Assembly (NCBI GenBank): GCA_020161775.1
Contig: JAIUOW010000014.1
Location: forward strand, 79,748 to 143,747
Length of the DNA: 64,000 nucleotides
Source of the DNA: Pseudomonadota bacterium
GTDB lineage: Bacteria > Pseudomonadota > Gammaproteobacteria > Burkholderiales > Burkholderiaceae_C
Direction: 5' to 3'
Below, in pieces: positions 55,401 to 63,826 of this stretch (position 1 is its first letter; the number at the start of each line of letters is the position of its first letter). The notes beneath the pieces were generated by a model that saw only the letters and a list, made by a program, of their open reading frames with translations, made no database searches and had not been told where the DNA came from. The position numbers and the translations under genes are program-made.

Positions 55401-55791
55401 CCTGAACGCCGTCTGCGGTGTTATGCACGCCGAAATACTCGCCACGCACGTTGCCAAAGTACAGCAATGGCACCGAAGGTGACTGGCGCGTCAATGCAAA
55501 GGCCATGGCCTCAAACTGCGCGGGCTCACGCAGCCAGGCCCGCGCCTGCTGCACCTGGGACGGCGTCATGCGTTCGGCGAACAGGCCGTTGAGCACCCCA
55601 TGCGCCTGGCGCAGGTGGTCTTCGGTGCCTGACTGCACGAGCCCGGCGACATGGGTCAGGATGCTGCCGGCAAGGTCTTCCGCGGCTTGGGAGCTGGCGC
55701 GCGCCATCAGCCACGCGACCAGCACGGCCGGCACCAGCGTGAGAAACAGCAGGCTGATGCCCAGTATCCTGCGCAGCGAATACAGACGCAT
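52402..55791 (-). CDS. Hybrid sensor histidine kinase with two receivers and HPt
   Basis: A 1129-residue membrane kinase. A first membrane helix (about 10-30) precedes a Cache-like sensor (about 35-340), then a second helix (about 345-366), HAMP, and a coiled coil (about 415-455). HisKA has His468 in [15 protein letters not shown], followed by HATPase_c. Receiver 1 has [14 protein letters not shown], receiver 2 has [14 protein letters not shown], and the HPt has the phospho-His in [13 protein letters not shown]. This is a full phosphorelay layout of the BarA/EvgS style. The start MRLYSLRR is preferred over 32 further upstream residues that read into the regulator gene. It is 16 bases from the upstream response-regulator gene. 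Confidence 0.94.
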   Translation of the reverse strand: MRLYSLRRILGISLLFLTLVPAVLVAWLMARASSQAAEDLAGSILTHVAGLVQSGTEDHLRQAHGVLNGLFAERMTPSQVQQARAWLREPAQFEAMAFALTRQSPSVPLLYFGNVRGEYFGVHNTADGVQVSIRRGDDAARSYYLAQRPGDRSRPLRAQEDRFEPRTRFWYAAAMQAKGRVFSDVQVQQGQLMVSLSQPVYDADGGAAGVFGTDLYLKHLADALRTQRISSRGAAFVVDEKGALVASSAGDALFTLANGRAERRSPRDSANAVIRASFAGLQGLWASRSADTVASDTRLRRLPTDAGTLLMVQRPFGEALGLRWTLVVAAPETDFTAEISRAWKMSLGVIAALVALSTLIALLVATGIGRRLGRLSQAAQQLGRGDVPVIDQATRIREIRQLSQVLHDSAQQLQGYREQVKNDARALQEANETLEARVEQRTAELAASREEALAAARAKAAFLATMSHEIRTPLNGVVGMSTLLAETPLDAEQRDYLQTVRLSSDQLLAVINDILDFSKIESGKLDLESEPLSLRGAVEEACDIAAPRAREKGLELIIDVAEARPGGMPGAIKGDITRLRQVLINLVNNAVKFTAQGEVTVQARLLKPDDGAGRAVIEFRVTDSGIGIPPERLASLFEAFTQVDASTTRKFGGTGLGLAICKRLVALMGGEIGVESELGRGSTFWFTIAAESTEEAAPAMGPSLVGTLKANRAMIVDDHATNVRILTRQLQLWGMEVVSAESGAQALAMLREASGADAVAPGREAWLPDIIVTDMHMPEMDGVTLARTIRANPDWRDIPLLLLSSGFMPVGDENASLFDARLLKPARQSQLFDTIARCISSDNPGGSKAGTLVMDVKKHATVLVADDNAVNLKVACAMLLKLGYDILTAVDGQEAVEVVAHAMMHGRRIDAILMDVNMPDVDGLQATQQILAAWGDRAPPIIALTAAASDEDRTRCEAAGMNDYLTKPLQVSALAQTIEKWVQQARGAPPDAPASAAAAALVAQPSALRDADMPAGPVMDFSRLNEFKEFDDEALSMTREVVGLFIADAPRRLDAIGQAIVAGDPEELSRAAHALKGAAGNIGAVAIQAICATLEADAKAGLAGDMGATRMAQLRWLLDETRTALAPWA

Positions 55792-55807
55792 CAGCGTGGC
55801 CTGACGC

Positions 55808-56926
55808 TCAAAGGGCCAGGCCGACGACCTCGGCCGCGTCCATGGGCACGGAACGCCCGGGCAGTTCAACCAGGGCGCGGCGGTCAATGCGCACCGCGCC
55901 GGTGATACTGCGCAACGTGGTCACGCTGGCGGTAATGGCCCAGCCCAGCTCGTGGGCCTGCTTTTGCAGCAGCATGGTGGCGCTGACCGCATCGCCCACC
56001 GGCAGGGTCTGTGCCGCGGTGCCGTGCAGCGGGTCCTGCAGCACGGTAAGCGTCACCGGGCCGCTGTGGAGCGCCACGTTAACTTCAAAGCGCGGCAGCT
56101 CGCGCCCGGGGTACTGCGCGTGCAGGTACTGGCGGATGGCATGGGCCGATTCCACCAGGCCCAGACCGGCACGCACGGCGCGCAGCCCATGGTTGACAGA
56201 CTTGGTGTCGGTGCTGTCCACGAAGATGGCCAGCAGGCCCTCGCCAATGAACTGCATGTGCCGCGCGCCAAACAGGTGAACTGTATCGCCGGCACTGCCA
56301 TAGAATTTTTTGACAAGCTCTGTCAGCTCGACGCTGCTGAGCTTTTCAGCCACGGTGGCGTAGTTGGGAATGTCCACGAACAGCACGGTGGCATGCTCGA
56401 AGCGCTCGTCACCCGCGCTGCCGTCGCCCGCGGGCCAGCGCTCGCTGAGTTCCTTGGCCAGGCGCTGCTCATAGAGCTTGGCCAGGTTGTGCTTCTGGTC
56501 CTCCAGCGCGGCCTGGACAGCAGCGCCCACGGCCATTGTTTGCAGCGTGGCCTGCATGACGCGCTTGTTCAGTTGCGCGGCCGCTGCCTCGCGCAGCTCG
56601 CCCGGGCGGAAGGGTTTGGTGATGTAGTCGTCCGCGCCGGTGGTCATTCCGATGCGCATGTGGGCACGCTCTTGCAATGACGTGAGCAGGATGACCGGCG
56701 TGGCCGCGAGCGCGGCGTTCTGGCGCACCGCCGCCAGCATCTGGAAGCCGTTCAGCTCAGGCATCTGCACGTCGCTGATAATGAGGTCCGGACGGTGTTC
56801 CTGCACCAGTTGCAGGCCCAGGGCGCCGTTTTCCGCGGTCAGTACGTCGTAGCCGTCTTTTTTCAGCACCGAAGCCACGAGCATTCGCGTGCCGGCATCG
56901 TCTTCCATGACGACGATCAAGGGCAT
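55808..56926 (-). CDS. Response regulator with degenerate class III cyclase-like domain
   Basis: A 372-residue protein. The N-terminal receiver has MEDD acidic pair, Asp52 in ISDVQMPELNG and Lys104. A coiled-coil linker (about 120-165) leads to a class III cyclase fold (about 175-370). That domain keeps one metal Asp (Asp185 in VLFVDIPNYA) but has Gln225 and Glu229 where catalytic Lys and Asp are expected (HMQFIGEG). It also has Ser315 and Leu319 in place of the transition-state Asn and Arg. It is probably a non-catalytic binding or interaction domain. The hybrid kinase encoded downstream is the likely partner. Confidence 0.88.
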   Translation of the reverse strand: MPLIVVMEDDAGTRMLVASVLKKDGYDVLTAENGALGLQLVQEHRPDLIISDVQMPELNGFQMLAAVRQNAALAATPVILLTSLQERAHMRIGMTTGADDYITKPFRPGELREAAAAQLNKRVMQATLQTMAVGAAVQAALEDQKHNLAKLYEQRLAKELSERWPAGDGSAGDERFEHATVLFVDIPNYATVAEKLSSVELTELVKKFYGSAGDTVHLFGARHMQFIGEGLLAIFVDSTDTKSVNHGLRAVRAGLGLVESAHAIRQYLHAQYPGRELPRFEVNVALHSGPVTLTVLQDPLHGTAAQTLPVGDAVSATMLLQKQAHELGWAITASVTTLRSITGAVRIDRRALVELPGRSVPMDAAEVVGLAL

Positions 56927-57005
56927 CGTATGTATCCTTTTGTAATCCACCAACGCGTGACTTCAACAGGCAGCATGAGCAACCTGTCCACTCATGGGGA
57001 CTATC

Positions 57006-57905
57006 TCACAGGGCGTCGATTTTCGCCAGCGAAGCGTGCATGACGTCCGGGTGAAACGCCATGGCGACGTGAGATACGCCCGGTATGAAGCGGTTGTCAG
57101 CGCCAGGCAAGGTGGCTGTGGATGACGGAAACACGATGTTGTCGCAGTTGGAATACCAGCAGGTGAACATCTCGCGGCGCTGCGGCGCCTCTGCCTTGCC
57201 AAGGGCCGCCAGCCAGTCGTTGCCGGGGACCATCTGGCGGCCATTGGCGGCGCGGCTGAAGCGCCCCAGCCAGGTGCCGGCGTGCGGTGAACCGATGGTG
57301 ATCACATGCGCCACACGTCGATCGACACCGCCGCGCAGCCAGGCGCGCACGACCAGACCGCCCATGCTGTGGCAAACCAGCACGGGCGGGCGGCCAGCTG
57401 CCGCCGTAACCTGGGCTACGGCCTGCTCCAGCGTTGCAGCGTAACCGTCAATGGCGCCAAATGCCGGCTCCAGGTTGACCGCCACAAAGGGGTGGCCACT
57501 TCGGCGCAGGCGTTGCAGCCACGGCGTCCAGAAGCCGCGGTTGCACATGAAGCCATGGACCAGCACCACGCCGCAACGTCCGGGGGCAAAAGTCCCGGGC
57601 AACAGCTGGTCTGGCACGGCACCGGCGCGAAAGGGCTGGCGCCAGCAAAACACCCGAAGCGCCATCCACACTTCCTGCCACCACGCACGCACCAGTTGCA
57701 CTGCCCGCGCCTGCGGCACGGCGTCGGCACGATTGACCTGGCGCAGCATCAGGAATTCCAGTGCGAGCACGGCCGCGTGGCCCAGCAACAGCGCGGTGGC
57801 ACCTGCCACGGCCAGGGCCGGTGATCTGGGCCAGGCCCAGGTCAGCCACGCCACCAGGGCCGCCGCCAGCAGCGCGACGACGGCTTGTTGCAGGCGCGCG
57901 ATCAT
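57006..57905 (-). CDS. Alpha/beta-hydrolase (lipase-like), membrane-anchored
   Basis: A 299-residue protein. Two or three N-terminal hydrophobic segments (about 1-60) precede an alpha/beta-hydrolase domain. The oxyanion-hole motif is VVLVHGFMCNRGFW, the nucleophile Ser lies in VLVCHSMGGLVVR, and the family His in GVSHVAMAFHPDV. IGSPHAGTWLG is typical of bacterial lipases. The start MIARLQQAVV is chosen to give a membrane anchor. It is encoded 16 bases after the GMC gene, so probably in the same transcript. Confidence 0.9.
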   Translation of the reverse strand: MIARLQQAVVALLAAALVAWLTWAWPRSPALAVAGATALLLGHAAVLALEFLMLRQVNRADAVPQARAVQLVRAWWQEVWMALRVFCWRQPFRAGAVPDQLLPGTFAPGRCGVVLVHGFMCNRGFWTPWLQRLRRSGHPFVAVNLEPAFGAIDGYAATLEQAVAQVTAAAGRPPVLVCHSMGGLVVRAWLRGGVDRRVAHVITIGSPHAGTWLGRFSRAANGRQMVPGNDWLAALGKAEAPQRREMFTCWYSNCDNIVFPSSTATLPGADNRFIPGVSHVAMAFHPDVMHASLAKIDAL

Positions 57906-57921
57906 GGCCGCAAGCGCGGAC

Positions 57922-59538
57922 TCAGGCCAGCACAACGTCCCGGCCCGCCAGTTCCCGCGCAAGGTCTTGGGCCAGGCGGTTGACGATGCCGTAGATGGAC
58001 AGCTGCGGGTTGGCTCCGATGCTGGTGGGAAACAGCGAGCCGTCATGCACGGACAGGTTGCTGATCTGCCAGTGGCGCCCGTCGGGGCGCGTCACGCCCT
58101 GGCGCTCATTGCCTGCCATGCCGCAGCCGCCCATCACGTGGGCACTCATGAATTTGGTGAGCAGCGGCTTCATGGGCAAATCAAGAATGGCATCACGGGC
58201 ATCCTGCCAGCGCACATAGGGGCGCGCAAGCTCGTGAACCGGCAACACCTGGCGCGCGCCCGCGGCAAACTGGATTTCCGCCATGCTCAGCAATGCCCTG
58301 CGGGCTGCGTCCATCACATAGTCCGTCAGGGGGTAATCCAGCGACGCCGAGCCGTCGGCACGCAGGCCCACGCTGCCGCCCGGCGAATCACCATGGAAGC
58401 CGTCGCGCAGCAGGGCCAGGAGTACATGCGTCTGGGGGAACTGGCGCAGTAGCGCCGCATGGTCAGCGCCATAGCCCGCAACAGTGGACGCGAAGATCAC
58501 CGGGTGCAGCGGCGGCGCTTCCAGCTTGTAGCCCATGCGCCCGTCAATCGGGTCGGTCTCAAGGAAATGGTCGGTGTAGATGGTCTGTGGCGCGCCCTGC
58601 CAGCCCTCGACTTTGCCAGGCATGACCGCGGCCGACATCACCACCGGGTGCAGGAATGTGCGCTTGCCCAGCAGGCCATGCGGGTCGGCGGCGCGCGAGC
58701 GCAACAGCACGGCCGGCGAATTGATGGCGCCCGCCGCCAGCACATAGTGACGTGCAGTCACGCGCACCGGTTCACGGGCGCCGTCCACCGCGCCATTGGG
58801 GCGCATCGCCACGCATTGCAGCGCAAGAATGCGGTCGCCCGAAAATTCAAACCGCTCGGCGCGCGTCTCGGTGAGCAGCGTGGCGCCACGGTCCAGCGCG
58901 GCCGGGATGGTGGTGACCAGCATGGACTGCTTTGCATTGGTCGGGCAGCCCATGCCGCAGGAGCCGAGGTTCCAGCAACCTTTGACGTTACGGCGAATGG
59001 CGGCTGCCGGTATGCCCAGCTTGGCCGCGCCACGGCGCAGCAGGTCGTTGTTCTCGTTGGGCGGCGTGAGCCAGGGGCTGACCCCCAGGCGCGTCTCGGC
59101 CTGGCTGAAGTAGGGAGCCAGAGCTGCGTCGGTGTAGCCTGTCAGGCCAAAGTGCTGTTGCCAGTACGCCAGCGTGGCTGGCGGCGTGCGGAACGAACTT
59201 GTCCAGTTGACCGTTGTCGAGCCTCCAACGCAACGGCCCTGCAGGATGCTGATGGCCTTGTCGCTGGTTTTTCGCGCGGCGCTTTCCTGATAGAGCGACG
59301 GATAGGCGAGCGCTTCCTGCTGCTTGAAGTCCGAGCTGCTGCGAAGCGGGCCTTCTTCAATGATTACCACGTCCAGCCCGGCGCGGGCCATCAGTTCAGC
59401 GGTAATGCCAGCGCCAGCGCCGGACCCGATGATGGCAACATCGCAGGCCAGCTTGGCTGGCAAGGCACCCAAGCTGCCGCCGTGGACTTTCCAGCCCTTG
59501 CGCAGACCTTCTCGGATGGGGTCTTTCACACTACTCAT
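57922..59538 (-). CDS. GMC-family FAD-dependent oxidoreductase
   Basis: A 538-residue GMC oxidoreductase. The FAD loop is CDVAIIGSGAGAGITAELMARAGLDVVIIEEGP near the N-terminus, GRCVGGSTTVNW is the second signature, and a C-terminal MGGCGMAGN / SIGANPQLSIYGIVNRLA block closes the FAD site. Likely substrates are alcohols or sterols. The protein has no signal peptide, but the gene just upstream encodes a small protein with a twin-arginine-like leader. That arrangement resembles the gluconate/sorbitol dehydrogenase systems, in which the small subunit carries the export signal. No cytochrome subunit is seen. Confidence 0.92.
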   Translation of the reverse strand: MSSVKDPIREGLRKGWKVHGGSLGALPAKLACDVAIIGSGAGAGITAELMARAGLDVVIIEEGPLRSSSDFKQQEALAYPSLYQESAARKTSDKAISILQGRCVGGSTTVNWTSSFRTPPATLAYWQQHFGLTGYTDAALAPYFSQAETRLGVSPWLTPPNENNDLLRRGAAKLGIPAAAIRRNVKGCWNLGSCGMGCPTNAKQSMLVTTIPAALDRGATLLTETRAERFEFSGDRILALQCVAMRPNGAVDGAREPVRVTARHYVLAAGAINSPAVLLRSRAADPHGLLGKRTFLHPVVMSAAVMPGKVEGWQGAPQTIYTDHFLETDPIDGRMGYKLEAPPLHPVIFASTVAGYGADHAALLRQFPQTHVLLALLRDGFHGDSPGGSVGLRADGSASLDYPLTDYVMDAARRALLSMAEIQFAAGARQVLPVHELARPYVRWQDARDAILDLPMKPLLTKFMSAHVMGGCGMAGNERQGVTRPDGRHWQISNLSVHDGSLFPTSIGANPQLSIYGIVNRLAQDLARELAGRDVVLA

Positions 59539-59551
59539 TCCCGGCAAACTT

Positions 59552-60061
59552 TCATATCTTGATGGGCCCCGGATAGCCGAGCTGCGCCCAGGTCTGCGCG
59601 TCGGAAAAATATGCGCCGCCGACGATGTCATGCAACGCGTGATAGGCCTGCTGGCGCAGGCTCAGCGTCGAAACGCGCATGGACTGCAGCGCCTTCTGCA
59701 ATTGCGCCACCGGTGCCTCAGCCCAGCCGGTTTGCAACCCGGCCATGAGCCGCCTGCCAGGCGGGCTGGCCAACGTAGCCAGCAGCAATGACAGTTCCTT
59801 TTGCACATGGGGGGGCAGGGCCACGACCAGTGCGTCAATGCGCTCAAGCAGCCCGTCGAGCGCATGTTCGCGCGCCGGGGGCGCGACAGGCAGGCTGCCC
59901 TCCAGGATGGCAGTGCCCGCAGCGCGGAACACGGCACGCCCGGGCGGGGCAAGACGGCCATCGGACAGCAGCCCTGGCGTGATCCAGGCGGTGCCAGCGC
60001 CTGCGACAGCCAGCACCGCGGCCGATGCCACGCCCAGCTTGAGCAGACTTCTTCTTTGCAT
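59552..60061 (-). CDS. Small Tat-signal protein, GMC dehydrogenase partner
   Basis: A 169-residue protein starting MQRRSLLKLGVASAAVLAVAGAG, with an RR motif and hydrophobic stretch like a twin-arginine signal. The mature part has a helical pattern (AVFRAAGTAILEG, LHDIVGGAYFSDAQTWAQLGYPGPIKI) close to gluconate 2-dehydrogenase subunit 3. It lies 13 bases before the GMC gene. It is probably the small subunit guiding export of the oxidoreductase. Confidence 0.82.
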   Translation of the reverse strand: MQRRSLLKLGVASAAVLAVAGAGTAWITPGLLSDGRLAPPGRAVFRAAGTAILEGSLPVAPPAREHALDGLLERIDALVVALPPHVQKELSLLLATLASPPGRRLMAGLQTGWAEAPVAQLQKALQSMRVSTLSLRQQAYHALHDIVGGAYFSDAQTWAQLGYPGPIKI

Positions 60062-60129
60062 GCGGCCACTATCGCATGGGGCTACGGGGCGCCTGTAGAG
60101 GCCGGCGCCTAGATAGACTCGGGGTTTGT

Positions 60130-60864
60130 ATGGAAGCCGCCCAACAGATTCGCGACGCCGTCGCCCAGGTCGTGCAACTGCGCCAGGCCTGCGCGGCAAA
60201 CCCGGCGCTGAGAGCTGCCGTTGCCACCGTCAAGGCGCTGCAGGCACAACGCTTTGCTGGCACCTACGCCGATGTGCTGGCGGGCGGAGAGCATGCCGCG
60301 GCCGCGCGCTTTTTTTTGCAGGAGCTGTACAGCGACAAGGACTATGCTGAACGAGATGCGCAGTTCGCCCGCATCGCAGGCGCCGTCCAGCGCCTGTTTC
60401 CGCACCAAGTGGCGGCTACGGCCGTGGCACTGGCACAGCTTCACCAGCTGACGGAGCAGCTTGACCATGCGATGGGACTGGCTTGGGTTGAAGCGACGGG
60501 CACAGACGCCGCCCGCTACATACGTTCATGGCGCACGGTTGGTCAGCGGTGCCGGCGCGAAGAACAGCTACACGTGGTGCTGGCTATCGGCCACGAAATG
60601 ATCAAGCTCACGCGTACGCCAGGACTGCGGCTGATGCTCAAGATGATGCGAGGCCCCGCAGCTGCTGCCGGGCTGGGTTCGCTGCAGGCTTTCCTGGAGT
60701 CCGGCTTTGATACCTTCGGCGCAATGGCGCGGAAGAAGGGCAGCGCTGAAAGCTTTCTGGACATCGTCAAGCAGCGGGAAACGGCGCTGATTGCCAGCCT
60801 GTTTGACGGCACGCCTGTCGCCTGTGAGACCGAACTGCAGCGCACCCTAGGACTTGCCCGGTAG
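60130..60864 (+). CDS. FFLEELY-type protein
   Basis: A 244-residue helical protein starting MEAAQQIRDAVAQVVQLRQ. It has the diagnostic FFLQELYSDKDYAERDAQFARI segment near residue 60, which defines the uncharacterised FFLEELY family of proteobacteria. No membrane helix or signal peptide is obvious. It diverges from the small Tat protein gene and is followed by fadD 46 bases downstream. Its place beside fatty-acid activation genes suggests a lipid-related role, but nothing is proven. Confidence 0.85.
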   Translation: MEAAQQIRDAVAQVVQLRQACAANPALRAAVATVKALQAQRFAGTYADVLAGGEHAAAARFFLQELYSDKDYAERDAQFARIAGAVQRLFPHQVAATAVALAQLHQLTEQLDHAMGLAWVEATGTDAARYIRSWRTVGQRCRREEQLHVVLAIGHEMIKLTRTPGLRLMLKMMRGPAAAAGLGSLQAFLESGFDTFGAMARKKGSAESFLDIVKQRETALIASLFDGTPVACETELQRTLGLAR

Positions 60865-60910
60865 GCATCGACCACGCCGCGCTTTGACAATCGGGGCAAA
60901 GGAACCTGAC

Positions 60911-62596
60911 ATGGAAAAGATCTGGCTGAACAGCTACCCCGCCGGCGTACCGCACACCGTCGACCCCGACCAATACCAGTCACTGCCCCATTTGCTGGAG
61001 GAGTCATTTCGCAAGAATGCAGCAAGGCCCTTTTCTGTCTGCATGGATCACTGGATGTCCTATGGCCAGCTGGATGAGCTGTCAAGTTCGCTGGGCGCCT
61101 GGCTGCAGGCGCAGGGGCTGGAGCCCGGCGCACGCATCGCCATCATGCTGCCGAACATTCCGCAGTTTGCAGTCACGATGGCGGCCGTCCTGCGTGCAGG
61201 CTATACCTGCGTCAACGTGAATCCGCTGTACACGGCCCGCGAGCTGGAGCATCAGCTGAAGGACTCCGGGGCGACAGCCATCGTCATCCTCGAGAATTTC
61301 GCCAAGACACTGGAGGAGGTGATTGACAGGACGGCCGTGAAGCATGTGGTCATGGCGTCCATGGGCGACCTGCTGGGCTTCTGGTATGGCATGTGGATCA
61401 CGTTCGCCGTGCGGCACCTCGCCAAGATGGTGCCCGCTTACAAGCTGCCGCTGGGCGAAGGCCGCAAGGTCACGACGTTCAATCGCGCGCTGGCTGAGGG
61501 TACGGCCATGTCGTTGAAACCCAGCCAAGCCACATTGGACAGCACCGCGTTCCTGCAATACACGGGTGGGACCACGGGCTTGTCCAAGGGCGCTGTGCTG
61601 ACCCACCGCAACATTGTTGCCGCGATCCTGCAGGCGGAGGCATGGTTCACGCCAGCGCTCAGGCGCGTCGGCGATGTCAGCAAGACCAACAGCATCGCCG
61701 CGTTGCCGCTGTACCACATCTTCGCGCTGACGCTCAGCCTGTTGGCGATTCGCTGGGGATCGCATATAACGCTGATTCCCAACCCTCGCGATTTCGGCAA
61801 GTTTGTTGAAGTTCTCAAGAGGCGACCGTTCCATATGCTGCCGGCGGTCAATACGCTTTTCAATGCGCTGCTGCAGCACCCGCAGTTCAAGTCCATTGAC
61901 TTTTCCTCCCTCTGCGTTTCGCAGGCAGGCGGCATGGCAGCCTCGGAGGGGACGGCCCGGCATTGGCAGGAAGTGACTGGCTGCCCGATGGTGGAAGGCT
62001 GGGGCATGAGCGAAACCTGCGCTATCGGCACCAACAACCCTGTCATCACGCGGGAGTTCACCGGCACGATCGGTCTGCCATTGCCCGGCATTGACATCGC
62101 CATCAAGGATGATGACGGAAACTCACTTCCCCAGGGCGAGTCCGGAGAAATTTGCATCCGTGGGCCCAATGTGATGGCGGGCTACTACAACCAGCCGGAA
62201 GAGAACGCCAAGGCTTTTACAGCTGACGGTTTCATGCGCACGGGGGATATCGGCGTCATGGACGAACGCGGATACACACGGATCGTGGATCGGAAGAAGG
62301 ACATGATTCTTGTGAGCGGGTTCAACGTGTTTCCCAACGAGCTGGAGAACGTCATCTCCCTGTGCCCGGGTGTCGTTGAATGCGCCGCCGTGGGTATCGC
62401 CGACGAGAAACAGGGGGAGGCGATCAAGGTGTTTGTGGTGAAAAACGATCCAACGCTGACGGAAGATGACGTGGCGAGGTACTGTCGGCAGAACCTCACC
62501 GGGTACAAAGTACCCAAATACATCGAATTCCGCGACGATCTGCCCAAGACCAACGTCGGCAAAATCTTGCGGAGGGAATTGCGGTCGGCAAAATGA
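60911..62596 (+). CDS. fadD: Long-chain-fatty-acid-CoA ligase
   Basis: A 561-residue ANL-superfamily enzyme that activates fatty acids to acyl-CoA with ATP. The P-loop-like motif is QYTGGTTGLSKGAVLTH. The adenylation signature continues with GWGMSETCAIG and TGDIGVMDERGYTRIVDRKKDMILVSGFNVFPNELE, and the catalytic Lys lies in KTNVGKILRRELR near the C-terminus. The start at 60911 matches the FadD start MEKIWLNSYPAGVP. It is downstream of the FFLEELY gene. Confidence 0.96.
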   Translation: MEKIWLNSYPAGVPHTVDPDQYQSLPHLLEESFRKNAARPFSVCMDHWMSYGQLDELSSSLGAWLQAQGLEPGARIAIMLPNIPQFAVTMAAVLRAGYTCVNVNPLYTARELEHQLKDSGATAIVILENFAKTLEEVIDRTAVKHVVMASMGDLLGFWYGMWITFAVRHLAKMVPAYKLPLGEGRKVTTFNRALAEGTAMSLKPSQATLDSTAFLQYTGGTTGLSKGAVLTHRNIVAAILQAEAWFTPALRRVGDVSKTNSIAALPLYHIFALTLSLLAIRWGSHITLIPNPRDFGKFVEVLKRRPFHMLPAVNTLFNALLQHPQFKSIDFSSLCVSQAGGMAASEGTARHWQEVTGCPMVEGWGMSETCAIGTNNPVITREFTGTIGLPLPGIDIAIKDDDGNSLPQGESGEICIRGPNVMAGYYNQPEENAKAFTADGFMRTGDIGVMDERGYTRIVDRKKDMILVSGFNVFPNELENVISLCPGVVECAAVGIADEKQGEAIKVFVVKNDPTLTEDDVARYCRQNLTGYKVPKYIEFRDDLPKTNVGKILRRELRSAK

Positions 62597-62609
62597 CGCG
62601 CAAGATCAC

Positions 62610-63530
62610 ATGAACGATTCGCTGCAGCTGCCCGATGACGTGCATGTTTTAGAGCGCGGATGGTTGTCATCCAACAACATTGTGTTCACTACCGGTGTGA
62701 CCGCAGTGGTCGATACAGGTTACTGGACCCACGCGGCGCAAACAGTTTTGCTGCTGGACGGACTGTTGGGCGCTCAAGCCCTCGATCTGGTACTGAACAC
62801 CCACTTGCATAGCGACCACTGCGGCGGCAATGCCGCACTCGCAGAACGGTATCCGGATACCCAGATCCTGATTCCGCCCGGACAGAGCCAGCATGTTCAG
62901 GCATGGGATTCGCACGCGTTGACCTATGAACCTACGGGACAGCACTGCCCACCGTTTCAATTTCAGCGTCTGCTTGAAGTGGGCACGCAACTGCAACTGG
63001 GTGAGCATCAATGGCAAGTTCACTCCGCCCCTGGCCACGACCCTCACTCTGTCATTCTCTTTGAGCCCGAGCAGCGTATTCTCGTTTCAGCCGATGCGCT
63101 TTGGGAAAATGGTTTTGGCGTTGTATTTCCGGAGCTCGAAGGCCAACACGCTTTCGCCGCCGTCGGCGCGACCCTGGATTTGATTGAGCGCCTGGCTCCG
63201 CGCGTAATCATTCCCGGCCATGGCCGCGTCTTTACCGATTTGCGCTCAGCGCTGGCCCGTGCGCGCAACCGGTTAGATGGATTTATTCAGAATCCGGCGA
63301 AGCATGCGCATCACGCCGCAAAGGTACTTCTGAAATTCAAGCTGCTGGAGATTCAACAGATGACCCTTGATCAGCTGAAAAACTGGGCTGCGTCAACTCT
63401 GTACTTCCAGTTAGTGCATGAACGCCACTTTCATGCGCAGCAACCTGCGGAATGGGTGCAGCACCTGGTTGATGATCTCGTCCGCGTCGGTGCTGCGACA
63501 TGCATCGATCAAAACGTATTCAATCGTTGA
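62610..63530 (+). CDS. MBL-fold metallo-hydrolase
   Basis: A 306-residue metallo-hydrolase with NTHLHSDHCGGNAAL as the metal-binding HxHxDH motif. Additional ligand regions are SAPGHDPHSV, LVSADALWE and IIPGHGRVF. It lies 13 bases after fadD and the two are likely cotranscribed. The closest role by position is hydrolysis of an acyl thioester or ester, but the substrate is unknown. The hairpin terminator follows 22 bases after the stop codon. Confidence 0.9.
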   Translation: MNDSLQLPDDVHVLERGWLSSNNIVFTTGVTAVVDTGYWTHAAQTVLLLDGLLGAQALDLVLNTHLHSDHCGGNAALAERYPDTQILIPPGQSQHVQAWDSHALTYEPTGQHCPPFQFQRLLEVGTQLQLGEHQWQVHSAPGHDPHSVILFEPEQRILVSADALWENGFGVVFPELEGQHAFAAVGATLDLIERLAPRVIIPGHGRVFTDLRSALARARNRLDGFIQNPAKHAHHAAKVLLKFKLLEIQQMTLDQLKNWAASTLYFQLVHERHFHAQQPAEWVQHLVDDLVRVGAATCIDQNVFNR

Positions 63531-63552
63531 TTTACGTTTTTCGGTCACCCAA

Positions 63553-63588
63553 AGAAAAAAGCCCAACAGTTACCTGTTGGGCTTTTTT
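63553..63588. terminator. Bidirectional intrinsic terminator
   Basis: GCCCAACAG-TTAC-CTGTTGGGC makes a perfect 9-base-pair stem, flanked by A-run on the left and T-run on the right. It can thus stop the fadD-hydrolase transcript (plus strand) and the rRNA transcript (minus strand) at the same place. Confidence 0.95.
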
Positions 63589-63597
63589 GGCTATAAG

Positions 63598-63713
63598 AGC
63601 CTGACGATGTCCTACTTTCACACGGGAACCCGCACTATCATCGGCGCTGAAGCGTTTCACTGTCCTGTTCGGGATGGGAAGGAGTGGTACCACCTCGCTA
63701 TGGTCATCAGGCA
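63598..63713 (-). rRNA. rrf: 5S ribosomal RNA
   Basis: The minus strand begins TGCCTGATGACCATAGCGAG, continues with the conserved CCCATCCCGAACAGGAC segment, and ends with CATCGTCAGGCT. The outer ends are complementary, as in 5S rRNA. Length is about 116 bases. Boundaries are set by comparison with other betaproteobacterial 5S genes and may shift by one or two bases. Confidence 0.97.
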
Positions 63714-63826
63714 TAACTTTTTGTCGTCTTGACTCGGTCAAGACAACGAATTCATAGAGCAAATCAGCTAGATATTCTTGAATGCGTCACTTGGCATAAC
63801 ACCTTGATCAAACTGATCAAAGTTAT
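63714..63826 (-). other. 23S-5S spacer with two hairpins
   Basis: A 113-base spacer between 5S and 23S, AT-rich and without a tRNA. It contains two hairpins: GTCTTGA-CTCGG-TCAAGAC (63726-63744) and TTGATCA-AAC-TGATCAA (63804-63820). These are likely rRNA processing structures. Confidence 0.85.

Noticed and set aside
63714-63826. tRNA in the 23S-5S spacer
   Set aside because: No cloverleaf can be folded; only two simple hairpins are visible. In these bacteria tRNAs normally lie between 16S and 23S.
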